DNA of 64,000 nucleotides, taken from contig NZ_JACHMZ010000001.1 of NCBI RefSeq assembly GCF_014205165.1, positions 186,001 through 250,000 on the forward strand, read 5' to 3'. The position numbers and the translations under genes were made by a program. How positions within the stretch are numbered: the stretch's first letter is position 1; each line of letters starts with the position of its first letter. Shown here one piece after another: positions 1-8,203 of the stretch. The notes below the pieces were generated by a model, which was not told the DNA's origin, did not search any database, and saw only the letters and a program-made list of their open reading frames with translations. This DNA is from Micromonospora carbonacea (GTDB lineage Bacteria; Actinomycetota; Actinomycetes; Mycobacteriales; Micromonosporaceae).

Positions 1-1
1 G

Positions 2-295
2 AAGATTACCCTGCGGGAGTTCCGCGATGGCGCGGGCCGAGTGCTGGACGGGGTCGAGCGCACCGGAGAACCGGTCATCATCACCAAGTACGAGCGGCCC
101 GTGGCCGTGTTGCTCGGCATCGACGAGTGGGAGGAGATCGAGGCGTTCCGAGACCGCAGGGACTCGGCGGTGATCGCTCGTTCTCGTGCCGAGGGTCAGT
201 TCGTGCCGCTGTCGGCGGCTCTGGAGTCGCTCGGGGTTGATCCCCGCGAGGTGGAAGCGCTGTTGGCCGACCGGGCCGGCGGTGCCGCGGCGTGA
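2..295 (+). CDS. Type II toxin-antitoxin antitoxin, Phd/YefM family (5' truncated)
   Basis: The reading frame is open from base 2 and the visible N-terminal residues (ITLREFRDGAGRVL) are typical of a Phd/YefM DNA-binding head, so the real start lies left of the window. The GTG at 41 is internal. The motif VIITKYERPVAVLLGIDEW is the family hallmark. Family role: it neutralises the partner toxin with its C-terminal tail and represses its own operon by binding the promoter. It overlaps the downstream toxin gene by 4 bases (GTGA), the usual antitoxin-first arrangement. Only the missing N-terminus limits the call. Confidence 0.9.
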   Translation, partial: KITLREFRDGAGRVLDGVERTGEPVIITKYERPVAVLLGIDEWEEIEAFRDRRDSAVIARSRAEGQFVPLSAALESLGVDPREVEALLADRAGGAAA

Positions 296-534
296 AGGTT
301 CAGATCGACCGGGATGTGTTGGTCTGGCTGCACAAGCAGCCGCGCAACGTGTTCCTGACCGTCCTGAGCGCGATCCTCGGCCTGGTTTCCGACCCAGTGC
401 CGCAGGGCTCGACCGAGATGCGCGACGGGTCCGGGCGTCGGTTGCGGGTCGGGGACTACCGCGTCCTCTACCGCCTCGACGGCGACGAGTTGACCATCCA
501 CGACGTCGGGCACCGCAAGGACGTCTACTCGTAA
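292..534 (+). CDS. Type II toxin, RelE/ParE family
   Basis: An 80-residue protein whose GTG start overlaps the antitoxin stop in a GTGA junction, implying translational coupling. The C-terminal half (LRVGDYRVLYRLDGDELTIHDVGHRKDVY) is the characteristic RelE/ParE strand pair: GDYRVLY, then the late V-x-H-R-K-D-V-Y. RelE members cut mRNA on the ribosome and ParE members poison gyrase; sequence alone does not separate these. The length fits the compact RelE fold. A strong hairpin follows about 55 bases after the stop. Confidence 0.9.
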   Translation: MKVQIDRDVLVWLHKQPRNVFLTVLSAILGLVSDPVPQGSTEMRDGSGRRLRVGDYRVLYRLDGDELTIHDVGHRKDVYS

Positions 535-590
535 GCACGCAGCTCCGGCGGCCTTGTCGGGTGCCACGGCTGACCATCCTCGGGCAACGC

Positions 591-624
591 GAAGGGGCGC
601 CGGGCGTGAGCCCGGCGCCCCTTC
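591..624. terminator. Strong hairpin terminator between convergent genes
   Basis: A perfect 15-bp stem (591-605 with 610-624) closed by a GTGA tetraloop. It lies between the rightward toxin gene and the leftward secreted-protein gene and could end transcription from both sides. There is no long T-run, as is usual for high-GC actinobacterial hairpins. Confidence 0.75.
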
Positions 625-639
625 GGCGTACTTCGTGGG

Positions 640-3092
640 TCAGCTCGGGTCGATGAAGATGTTGTAGTACGCCGGGCCGGAGACGATCCCCGCCGCCGTG
701 CGGCTGCGCACGGTCAGGCTGTGCCCGTACGGCGAGTCCGCCGCCCAGCTCACCCGCGCCGTGCCGGCCGCGTCCGCCGCCACGGTGGCCTCCGCCCCGT
801 CGTCGAACGAGTAGACGAACTCCGTGGTGCCCGGCAACTGGGCGGTGAACACGAAGTCGCCCGTCTGCCCGACCACGGCGCCGCCCTGCCAGCCGAACAC
901 GTCCGAGGTGACCAGCGGGCTCTGCGGGTCGACCCGGAACGAGTAGTACTGCGCGTCCGTGGTCACCCCGGCGGCCGTGCGCGCCCGCACCCGCAGCTCG
1001 ACCCAGCCGCCGTACTCGTTGTCGTACGCCGACGGCGTCCACTCGACGGTGGCGGTGCCGTCCGGGTTCGCCGCCACCGTCCGCTCCGGCTCGCCCCGGA
1101 ACTGGTAGACGTACGAGGTGACGCCGGTGACCGAGGCGTGCGGGGCGAAGGTGAAGACACCCGGCACGCCCGGCCCGCCGCCGGTCGTGTTCTGCGGGTA
1201 CGCCCCGGACGCCACGGTCGGCGCGACCGAGGCGGGATAGAACGCCAGGCCGATCGGCTCGGACTCCACCCCGGCGCTGGTCCGGCTGAACACCTCGATC
1301 GTGTGGTACCCGGCGTTGGCCGGCGTGTACGACACGGTCGCCCTGCCGTCCGCGCCGGCCCGGACGGTCCGCTCGTCGCCGCGGCCGAACGTGTAGACGT
1401 ACTCGGTGACGTCGGCCATCGCGGGGGCGAACGTGAAGCTGCCCTCGGTGCCGGCCGGCGCGCCCGGCGTCCCGTCGAACGGCCAGTCCTCCGAGGTGAC
1501 GAACGGCGCGGTGCGCACGGAGAACGGGTAGCCGGCGTCGCCGGAGAGCACCCCGTCGCGGGTGCGGCTGCGCACGTGCAGCGTGTTGTCGACCGCCGTC
1601 GGGGTGACGGTCACCGTGGCCGCCCCGGCGGCGTCCGCCGCAACGGTCCGCTCGGTGCCGCCGTTGAGCGACCACACGTACTCGACCACGTCCGTCATGT
1701 TCGGCGCGAACGTGAACTCGCGCGGCTGCCCGAGCCAGCCGTCCGGGTTGCCGTCGGTGACCGTCGGCGCGGTGTTGCGCACCCAGAACTCGTACCGGGT
1801 CTGCGGGGAGCGGTTGCCCGCGCGGTCCACGGCCTGCACGTTGAGCCAGTCCGGGCCGTACTCGTCGGGGGCGTAGCTGACCGTGGCGGTGCCGCCGGGG
1901 CCGGCGGCGGCGTAGGTGGTGAGGCCGGTGCGGCCGTACCAGAATCCGACGACGTCGTCGGCGGCGCTGGTGAAGGTGAAGTCGCCGGCGATCCCCGGGC
2001 CGCCGTGACCGGGGAAGCTCCGGTCGGACGGGTAGTCGGTGGAGGCCACCGTGGGCGCGGGCGGGCGGGTCGTGTCGACGGTGAAGCGGCACTCCGGCGA
2101 CCAGCCGGAGACGGCGCGCTCGTCGGCGGCGCGGACCGCGAAGGCGTACGTGCCGCCGTCGACCAGCAGGCCGCCGGGCACCGTGTACTGGATCGTGGCC
2201 GGGGTGTACCAGGAGGACGAGGTCCACTCGGTCCGCTCGGCGGGGCGGTCCACCGGCCACCAGGCGAAGGTGGCCTGCACCCGGTCCCCGGCGGACGGCT
2301 CCGGCTTGTCCGGGTCGGTCACCTCGGCGGTGAGGACCGGCGTGGTGGTGCCGACCAGCAGCCCGTCCGCGCAGGCCCGGCCCGCGACGGTCAGCTTGCC
2401 CGGCACGTCGGGCGCGGCGTTGGCCTCCAGCGAGACGCCGGGCTTCTTCACCCGCCGTCCGAAGTGCTTGTTCCCCTCGTGGGGCCGGCGATGCGGGCCA
2501 TCAGGGTGAGCGAGTCGCGCCCGTCGGCGACGGCCTGCCGGATCACCTCGCTGACGCCCAGCTCCAGGTAGCCGGCCGGGCAGGGCGCGGTGGGACCGAC
2601 GTCGCCGACCTTTTCGCGTACGGCGGGCGCGGTGTTCCAGGTGGGCGGGGTCGCCGGGGTGTCGGTGCGCCACAGCTCCAGCCTGCGCGGCTTCGTGCAG
2701 TCGGCGACCGTCGACTCCCCGGTGACGACCTGGGCAGTGATGATCTCCTTGCCCCGGTAAGGGGTGAGGTCGAAGGTGAAGTAGGCGCGTGTGGTGTGCG
2801 TCGCCCCGTCGGCCTGCCACGTGCCGACGGGCACGTCGGCGGCGGTGGTGGGGAAGGCGAGAGCGGGCTGCCGGGCGTCGGTGTAGCTGACGCTGGTGGG
2901 CAGGACGTACTGGGTCAGGCCGGCGGCGGCCGGCGCGGCCGTGCCGGCCAGCGCGCCGGTGGCGGTGAGCAGGGCGGCGAGGCCGCCGGTGAGAAGCCGG
3001 CGCGGTGTGCGCCGTGGGCGTCCGGGGCGGACGCCGGTGGAACCCCCGTTGAGCTGCAAGTGAGGCCCTTTCGTGGCAGGCGATGATTCCAT
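640..3092 (-). pseudogene. Secreted DNRLRE/CBM96-like multidomain protein, disrupted by a frameshift
   Basis: Two adjacent frames together encode one secreted protein. The N-terminal part (3092 to about 2484) has a twin-basic, hydrophobic, alanine-rich signal peptide ending near AAPAAA. A DNRLRE-type domain follows (TRAYFTFDLTPYRGKEII). The C-terminal part (to 640) holds at least five Ig-like repeats of about 85-100 residues with a shared T-E-Y-V-Y...ERTVAA...AGVxSGP pattern. The frame changes at the G-run 2481-2484 (C-run on the coding strand). One extra base there would give IAGPHEGNKHFGRRVKK and a single protein of about 817 residues. ATG 3092 lacks a ribosome site; TTG 3059 is preceded by GAAAGGG and keeps the signal peptide. 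It could be a true pseudogene or a sequencing error. The role, probably surface or polysaccharide binding, is inferred. Confidence 0.75.
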
Positions 3093-3198
3093 GATCTTAA
3101 TTACGTGACTGTCTTCGCGTCGTCGGGTTTCTGGCGGCCCGTCCGCCGGAGCGGGCGATCATCTGCGGGCCGGCGACGGCCGGGGCAGGATGGTATGC

Positions 3199-4599
3199 GT
3201 GACGACTCCAGAGGCAGCGGGCTACCGGATCGAACGCGACTCGATGGGCGAGGTGGAGGTGCCCGCCGAGGCGCTGTGGCGGGCGCAGACCCAGCGTGCG
3301 GTGCAGAACTTCCCGATCTCCGGCCGGGGCATCGAGCCGGCGCAGATCAAGGCTCTGGCCCAGATCAAGGGCGCGGCGGCGCAGGTCAACGGCGAGCTGG
3401 GCGTGATCGACGCGGAGGTGGCCGCCGCGATCGCGACCGCCGCCGCGCACGTGGCCGACGGCGGCTACGACGACCAGTTCCCCATCGACGTGTTCCAGAC
3501 CGGCTCGGGCACCTCGTCCAACATGAACACCAACGAGGTCGTCGCCACCCTGGCCAGCCGCGAGCTGGGCCGGGACGTGCACCCGAACGACGACGTCAAC
3601 GCCTCGCAGTCCAGCAACGACGTCTTCCCGTCGTCCATCCACCTGGCGGCGACGCAGTTCGTCGTCGAGGACCTGATCCCGTCCCTGGCGCACCTCGCCG
3701 GTGCGCTGGAGACCAAGTCGGCCGAGTTCGAGACCGTGGTCAAGGCGGGCCGCACCCACCTCATGGACGCCACGCCCGTCACCCTCGGCCAGGAGTTCGG
3801 CGGGTACGCCGCCCAGGTCCGCTACGGCGTCGAGCGGCTGGAGGCGACGCTGCCCCGGCTGGCCGAGCTGCCGCTGGGCGGCACCGCCGTCGGCACGGGG
3901 ATCAACACGCCGCTCGGCTTCGCAGCCGCCGTGATCGCCAAACTGCGCGAGTCCACCGGGCTGCCCCTGACCGAGGCGCGTAACCACTTCGAGGCGCAGG
4001 GCGCGCGGGACGCGCTGGTGGAGACGTCCGGGCAGCTCCGCACCATCGCGGTCGGCCTCTACAAGATTGCCAACGACATCCGGTGGATGGGCTCCGGCCC
4101 CCGCGCCGGCCTGCGCGAGCTGCGCATCCCCGACCTCCAGCCCGGCTCGTCGATCATGCCGGGCAAGGTGAACCCGGTCGTCGCCGAGGCCGTGCGGCAG
4201 GTCTGCGCCCAGGTGATCGGCAACGACGCGGCGGTGGCGTTCGCCGGCTCGCAGGGCGACTTCGAGCTGAACGTGATGCTGCCGGTGATGGCCCGCAACC
4301 TGCTGGAGTCCATCAAGCTGCTGGCCGCGTCGAGCCGCCTGCTCGCCGACCGCTGCGTGGCCGGCCTGGTCGCGAACGCGGACGTCTGTCTCGCGTACGC
4401 CGAGGGCTCGCCGTCGATCGTCACCCCCCTCAACCGCCACCTCGGATACGACGAGGCCGCCTCGATCGCCAAGGAGGCGCTGGCCAAGGAGATGGCGATC
4501 CGGGACGTGGTGATCGCCCGGGGGCACGTGGCCAACGGCAAGCTCACCGCCGAGCAGCTCGACGAGGCCCTCGACCTGCTCCGCATGACCCACCCCTGA
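3199..4599 (+). CDS. fumC: Class II fumarate hydratase
   Basis: Fumarase of the tricarboxylic acid cycle, interconverting fumarate and L-malate; a cytosolic homotetramer of the aspartase/fumarase superfamily. The 466-residue length is typical. The family signature [11 protein letters not shown] sits at about residues 316-326 with the catalytic serine loop, and [10 protein letters not shown] carries the conserved histidine near residue 187. GTG 3199 is preferred over ATG 3190 because AGGA at 3187-3190 is correctly spaced for it, while the ATG overlaps that site. It is transcribed away from the DNRLRE gene and is followed by a long gene-free stretch, so it is probably monocistronic. Confidence 0.96.
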   Translation: MTTPEAAGYRIERDSMGEVEVPAEALWRAQTQRAVQNFPISGRGIEPAQIKALAQIKGAAAQVNGELGVIDAEVAAAIATAAAHVADGGYDDQFPIDVFQTGSGTSSNMNTNEVVATLASRELGRDVHPNDDVNASQSSNDVFPSSIHLAATQFVVEDLIPSLAHLAGALETKSAEFETVVKAGRTHLMDATPVTLGQEFGGYAAQVRYGVERLEATLPRLAELPLGGTAVGTGINTPLGFAAAVIAKLRESTGLPLTEARNHFEAQGARDALVETSGQLRTIAVGLYKIANDIRWMGSGPRAGLRELRIPDLQPGSSIMPGKVNPVVAEAVRQVCAQVIGNDAAVAFAGSQGDFELNVMLPVMARNLLESIKLLAASSRLLADRCVAGLVANADVCLAYAEGSPSIVTPLNRHLGYDEAASIAKEALAKEMAIRDVVIARGHVANGKLTAEQLDEALDLLRMTHP

Positions 4600-4941
4600 C
4601 CCCCGTCTACGGAGTCACGCCCTGCCGGTGCCGGTGCCGGTGTCGGGGGCGGGTCGGCTCGCTGGTGGCGCGAGGGTCGGGGCATGAGGCTGTCTCCCTA
4701 CGGAGCTGAGTCGTCTGCGTCATCACCCCCGGTGGGGGCGTCCGGCCGGGGATCGGGCGGCCCCGGCGTACGCCGGGCCAGGGGGCGGTGCCGAGATGGC
4801 CTTTCGCGGTGGCCAGAACGGCGGTCAGGAGCTGGGCCGGCGTGAGGATCTGTCAGGGCTCCGGCAGGTGTGGAAGGTTACCCTCGGCGCGGCGTTGCCC
4901 CCGCAGGAGTCGATCGATCGGTTGAGGGAAGTGGCGGAGTC
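4600..4941. other. Gene-free interval after fumC
   Basis: No convincing gene is seen on either strand. It contains a short CCGGTG triplication at about 4622-4640, one copy of dispersed element family B (4698-4740), and the leader of the DUF397 gene. GAGGGAA at 4924-4930 and GGAG at 4936-4939 are the likely ribosome-binding sequences. Confidence 0.6.
4698..4740 (-). repeat. Dispersed element family B, partial copy
   Basis: The sequence CTACGGAGCTGAGTCGT followed by CATCA and CGGTG matches one arm of the 81-bp inverted-repeat element at 37016-37096 (read on the opposite strand), with the same order and nearly the same spacing. It appears to be a half-element in the 3' region of fumC. Confidence 0.6.
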
Positions 4942-5124
4942 ATGGAGTTGATGGGTGCCCACTGGCGGAAGAGCAGCCGCAGCGGGTCGAACGACAAGTG
5001 TGTGGAGGTGGCGACGGATCTTCCCGGGGTGGTCGGGGTGCGGGACAGCAGGAACCCTTCGGGGCCGGTGCCGGCCGTCGACGCGCACGCGTGGCGGGCC
5101 TTCGTCGCGGCGTTCCCGCAGTGA
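4942..5124 (+). CDS. DUF397 domain-containing protein
   Basis: A 60-residue protein with the actinobacterial DUF397 pattern: W-R-K-S-S-R-S near the N-terminus, C-V-E-V-A, V-R-D-S-R-N-P, and a C-terminal W-x-x-F. These small proteins usually accompany XRE-type regulators (DUF5753) in sporulating actinomycetes; no such partner is adjacent here. ATG 4942 follows a GGAG, and ATG 4951 is an alternative nine bases on. Its stop overlaps the GTG of the PPOX gene (GTGA), so the two are translationally coupled. The biochemical function is unknown. Confidence 0.88.
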   Translation: MELMGAHWRKSSRSGSNDKCVEVATDLPGVVGVRDSRNPSGPVPAVDAHAWRAFVAAFPQ

Positions 5125-5522
5125 TCGGCCACCCGGCGCCCGGGCCGGAGATCCTGGACCGCCTCGCCCAGGAGCGGATCGTCTGGCTGTGCACGGTGCG
5201 GCCGGACGGTTCGCCGCACGTCACGCCGGTCTGGTTCCTGTTCCGCGACGACGAGTGGTGCATCTGGACGCAGGAGCGGAACCGCAAGGTCCGTAACATC
5301 GTCGCCGATCCCCGCGTGTCGCTGGCGCTGCCCGACGGCAAGTTCCCGGTCGTCGCCGAGGGTGCGGCCGTGATCGTGCGCGAGCCGTTCCCCGGGTGGG
5401 CCGCCGACGAGTTCCGCCGCAAGTACGACTGGGACGTCACCGCCCCGGCCGGGCCCGCCGGGGACAACGTCCTGATCCGGGTCGCCGTCACGCGCTGGCT
5501 GATGGCCGGCAGCGCCTCGTGA
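5121..5522 (+). CDS. PPOX-class, probably F420-dependent oxidoreductase
   Basis: A 133-residue split-barrel flavin/F420-binding protein of the pyridoxamine-5'-phosphate oxidase superfamily. Hallmarks are RIVWLCTVRPDGSPHVTPVW near the N-terminus, then F-R-D-D-E, and KVRNIVADPRVSLAL. Such small enzymes in actinobacteria commonly use F420H2 to reduce quinones or other substrates; the substrate here cannot be inferred. GTG 5121 overlaps the DUF397 stop, which decides the start. A perfect palindromic repeat lies 25 bases past the stop and may act as its terminator. Confidence 0.88.
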   Translation: MIGHPAPGPEILDRLAQERIVWLCTVRPDGSPHVTPVWFLFRDDEWCIWTQERNRKVRNIVADPRVSLALPDGKFPVVAEGAAVIVREPFPGWAADEFRRKYDWDVTAPAGPAGDNVLIRVAVTRWLMAGSAS

Positions 5523-5547
5523 CCGCCGGCCCGGCCGGTCCGGCTGG

Positions 5548-5617
5548 TTGATCGACTTCATGTCGGGCAGGTGGCGGTATCCCGGTCGCCGGATACCGCC
5601 ACCTGCCCGACATGATC
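5548..5617. repeat. Dispersed palindromic element family A, copy 1 (perfect)
   Basis: A 24-bp perfect inverted repeat (5559-5582 with 5591-5614) around an 8-base loop, preceded by TTGATCGAC. It lies between the PPOX stop and the start of the GNAT gene. A second copy in the same orientation starts at 6361, so the GNAT gene is flanked by direct copies. The size and structure resemble REP/MITE-type elements; it could also act as a terminator. Confidence 0.85.
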
Positions 5618-5641
5618 TTCAGGGTGAAGGGGATGACGGGT

Positions 5642-6364
5642 GTGACGGGGGTCGACGGGTCCGGGGCGGTCCTGCTGGAGACGGGGCGGCTACGGCTGCG
5701 CCGGTTCACGGGGGCCGACGCCGACGCCCTGACGGAGCTGGACGCCGACCCGGAGGTCATGCGCTACCTGACCGGTGGTCGGCCCACCCCGGCCGAGGTG
5801 GTTCGGGGCGAGCTGCTGCCCCACCTGCTGGCCGGGTACGACCGCCACCCCGGGCTGGGCCGCTGGGCCGCCGTGGACCGGGCGACGGGCATGTTCCTCG
5901 GCTGGTTCGCCCTGGACGCCCCGGAGGGCGGCGTGCGGCCCGGGGCAGGTGCCCTGGAAGCGGAGCCCCCGCCCGGGGCAGGTGCCCCGCAGGCAGGGCC
6001 CCCGCCCGGGCCGGCAGCGGCGGGGGCGCGACCGGCAGCCGTAGCGGCGGGGGCGCGACCGGCACCGGGGGCGAACCAGGCCGAGTTGGGGTACCGGCTG
6101 CGGCGGGCGGCGTGGGGGCGCGGCCTGGCCACCGAGGGGTCCCGTGCCCTGCTCCGGCACGCGTTCGCCACCGTCGGCCTGGCCCGGGTGTGGGCGCAGA
6201 CGATGGCGGTCAACACGCCGTCCCGGCGGGTGATGGAGAAGGCCGGACTGCGGTACGTGCGCACGTTCCACCTCGACTGGGACGACCCGATCGAGGGCAC
6301 CGAGCACGGCGAGGTCGAGTACGAGCTGCTCCGCGCGGAGTGGGCGGCGCGCGAGGCGGGTTGA
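5642..6364 (+). CDS. GNAT N-acetyltransferase with repeat-encoded insertion
   Basis: Acetyl-CoA-dependent acetyltransferase of the RimJ/RimL-like GNAT group. It starts with LLETGRLRLRRFTGADADAL, has ELGYRLRRAAWGRGLATEG as the acetyl-CoA loop, and ends with N-x-x-S-R-R-V-M-E-K-A-G-L. About 45 residues of Pro/Ala/Gly sequence (roughly residues 98-143) interrupt the fold before the acetyl-CoA loop and are encoded by short tandem DNA repeats (5939-6070). GTG 5642 has AAGGGG nine bases upstream; ATG 5633 is too close to that site, and ATG 5612 lies inside the palindromic repeat. The stop codon is contributed by the second repeat copy. The substrate is unknown. Confidence 0.82.
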   Translation: MTGVDGSGAVLLETGRLRLRRFTGADADALTELDADPEVMRYLTGGRPTPAEVVRGELLPHLLAGYDRHPGLGRWAAVDRATGMFLGWFALDAPEGGVRPGAGALEAEPPPGAGAPQAGPPPGPAAAGARPAAVAAGARPAPGANQAELGYRLRRAAWGRGLATEGSRALLRHAFATVGLARVWAQTMAVNTPSRRVMEKAGLRYVRTFHLDWDDPIEGTEHGEVEYELLRAEWAAREAG

Positions 6365-6475
6365 TCGACGTCGTGTCGGCGAGGTGGGGGTATCCGGCAG
6401 CCGGGATACCGCCACCCGCCCGGCATGACGTTCGGCCCAACCGGGATACCGCCGCGTCGCCGACCTGGCGGCGCG
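6361..6475. repeat. Dispersed palindromic element family A, copy 2 plus half-copy
   Basis: 6361-6428 repeats the layout of the copy at 5548, with TTGATCGAC followed by two arms that no longer match perfectly. The TGA in its first bases is the stop codon of the GNAT gene. An extra right arm (GGGATACCGCC, 6443-6453, and following bases) is attached to about 6475. The remaining bases to 6551 show nothing recognisable. Confidence 0.75.
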
Positions 6476-6551
6476 ACCCTGGCGCTGTCCGGGCGCGGCC
6501 TCGGCACCGACCCGACCCGGCCCGCCCCGGCGGCGGGGCGAGCGCCCCGGA

Positions 6552-7097
6552 TCAGGGCCGGGCGGCGGCCCGCCGGGCCCGGTAGGCGGTGACCGCCGCC
6601 CGGTTGCCGCACCCGGCGTCGCAGTACCGGCGGGACCGGTTCTTGGACAGGTCGACCAGCACGTTGTCGCAGTCGGGGTGGTCGCACCGGCGCAGCCGGC
6701 TCAGCTCGTCGCCGCGTACCAGGTCGGCGAGGGCCATCGCGGCCTCGACGGCCATCCGGGTGGCCAGCGGCGCGTCCCTGGGCACGGCGTGCAGGTGGTA
6801 CGGCTCGTCGTCGTGGCGGATGAGCTGCGGCAGCGCCCCGGCGTCGCGTAGCAGCTCGTTGACGGTGGCGACGACCTCGTCGGTGTCGGCGTACCAGATC
6901 CGGCGCAGCCGGGGGCGCAGGTCCCGGACGGCCCGCAGCTCCGCCTCGGTGCGCTCGTGCCGGCCGGTCCAGCCGTGCGCGGTGAGGAACGCGTCCAGGG
7001 CCGCCACGTCGGGCAGCGCCTCGCCGTGGCTGCCCCCGGTGTTGACCAGCGCGGCGGCGGCGATCAGCGCGGGCTCGGTGTCATGGGCGAAAAGCAA
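6552..7097 (-). CDS. CGNR zinc-finger (ABATE-type) transcriptional regulator
   Basis: A 181-residue protein with an N-terminal ABATE ligand-sensing region (FAHDTEPAL, ALVNT) and a C-terminal CGNR zinc finger: RRCDHPDCDNVLVDLSKN, then RRYCDAGCGNR. The cysteines are intact. Family members are stand-alone actinobacterial regulators. The TTG start at 7097 is chosen because GGAG lies five bases upstream and the following residues match the family N-terminus. It is divergent from the EamA exporter gene 76 bases away and very likely controls it from the shared interval. Confidence 0.87.
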   Translation of the reverse strand: MLFAHDTEPALIAAAALVNTGGSHGEALPDVAALDAFLTAHGWTGRHERTEAELRAVRDLRPRLRRIWYADTDEVVATVNELLRDAGALPQLIRHDDEPYHLHAVPRDAPLATRMAVEAAMALADLVRGDELSRLRRCDHPDCDNVLVDLSKNRSRRYCDAGCGNRAAVTAYRARRAAARP

Positions 7098-7148
7098 CTT
7101 GACTCCTGTCGGCCGACCGATCTAGCGTCACGAGCATAAAGCTACTTT
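7091..7148. promoter_or_regulatory. Divergent promoter/operator region of CGNR regulator and EamA exporter
   Basis: A plausible rightward promoter is TTGACT (7099-7104), 18 bases, TAGCGT (7123-7128). Two direct copies of AAAGCWACTT lie at 7091-7100 (over the regulator start) and 7138-7148 (just before the exporter leader). They may be binding half-sites for the regulator; this is inference. Confidence 0.5.
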
Positions 7149-7173
7149 ACTCATGACGTACCGAGGAGAGTCG

Positions 7174-8145
7174 ATGCGTGAACGACCCGCCGGCATCGGT
7201 CTCGGCCTGGCGCTGCTGTCGGCCGTCACCTTCGCCACCTCGGGCACCTTCGCCCGGTCGCTGATCGAGGCCGGATGGTCCGCGGAGGCCGTGGTGATCG
7301 CCCGGGTCGGCAGCGCCGCCGCCGTCCTCGCGGTGCCGGCGGCGCTGGCCCTGCGCGGCCGGTGGGACGTGCTGCGCCGCAACCTCGTCTCCGTGGGCGC
7401 GTTCGGGCTGCTCGCCGTCGCCCTCGCCCAGGCGTGCTTCTTCAACGCCGTGCGCTACCTCCCGGTCGGGGTGGCGCTGCTGCTGGAATACCTGGGCATC
7501 GTCCTCGTGGTCGGCTGGACGTGGGCGGTCCACGGGCAGCGCCCGCGCCGGCTCACCGTGGCCGGGTCGGTGGCCGCCCTCGCCGGCCTCCCCGCCGTGC
7601 TGGACGTGACCGGCGGGGCCCGCCTCGACCCGGCCGGCGTGCTCTGGGGACTGGGCGCGGCCGTCGGCCTCGCCGGCTACTTCGTGATCGCCGGGCGGAT
7701 CGACGACGGTCTGCCGTCGGTGACGATGGCCAGCGCCGGCATGGGCGTCGGCGCGGCGGCACTGCTCGTGCTCGGCCTCGCCGGGGCGCTGCCGCTGCGG
7801 GCCACCTTCGGCGAGGTGACCTTCGCGGGGCAGCGCACGAGCTGGCTGGTGCCCATCGTCGGCCTGTCGCTGGTCGCGGCGGTCGTCGCGTACCTGACCG
7901 GGATCGCGGCGGCCCGGATCCTCGGGGCCCGGCTGTCGTCGTTCGTCGGGCTGACCGAGGTGATGTTCGCGGTGCTCATCGCCTGGCTGGTGCTGGGCGA
8001 GCTGCCGACCGTGGTGCAACTGCTCGGCGGCGTCCTGATCGTCGCCGGGGTCGCCCTGGTCCGGGTCGACGAGCTGCGCGAGGCGCGGGCCGCCGACCGG
8101 CTGGCCGCCCGCCCCGCCGAGCCCGCCCTCGCGGCCGAGGCATGA
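7174..8145 (+). CDS. EamA family (DMT) transporter
   Basis: A 323-residue drug/metabolite transporter with ten predicted hydrophobic segments in two EamA halves, each starting with a GLGLALLSAVTFATSG-like stretch and containing the LLEYLGIVLVV / LTEVMFAVLIAWLVLGE pair typical of RhaT/EamA permeases. The substrate is unknown; exporters of amino acids or drugs are common in this family. ATG 7174 is preferred over ATG 7153 because GAGGAGAG immediately precedes it. It is regulated, by inference, by the divergent CGNR protein. Confidence 0.92.
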   Translation: MRERPAGIGLGLALLSAVTFATSGTFARSLIEAGWSAEAVVIARVGSAAAVLAVPAALALRGRWDVLRRNLVSVGAFGLLAVALAQACFFNAVRYLPVGVALLLEYLGIVLVVGWTWAVHGQRPRRLTVAGSVAALAGLPAVLDVTGGARLDPAGVLWGLGAAVGLAGYFVIAGRIDDGLPSVTMASAGMGVGAAALLVLGLAGALPLRATFGEVTFAGQRTSWLVPIVGLSLVAAVVAYLTGIAAARILGARLSSFVGLTEVMFAVLIAWLVLGELPTVVQLLGGVLIVAGVALVRVDELREARAADRLAARPAEPALAAEA

Positions 8146-8203
8146 CCGCCCGCGAACAGGGCCGACGTGGCCCGCGAGCCGCTGCGGTGGCACCCTTGCC
8201 GGC

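Noticed and set aside
3105..3198. Extended N-terminus of fumC
   Set aside because: The upstream frame has no similarity to fumarases, and GTG 3199 has the better ribosome-site spacing.
4622..4640. Functional CCGGTG microsatellite after fumC
   Set aside because: Only three units in a very GC-rich context; no sign of function.
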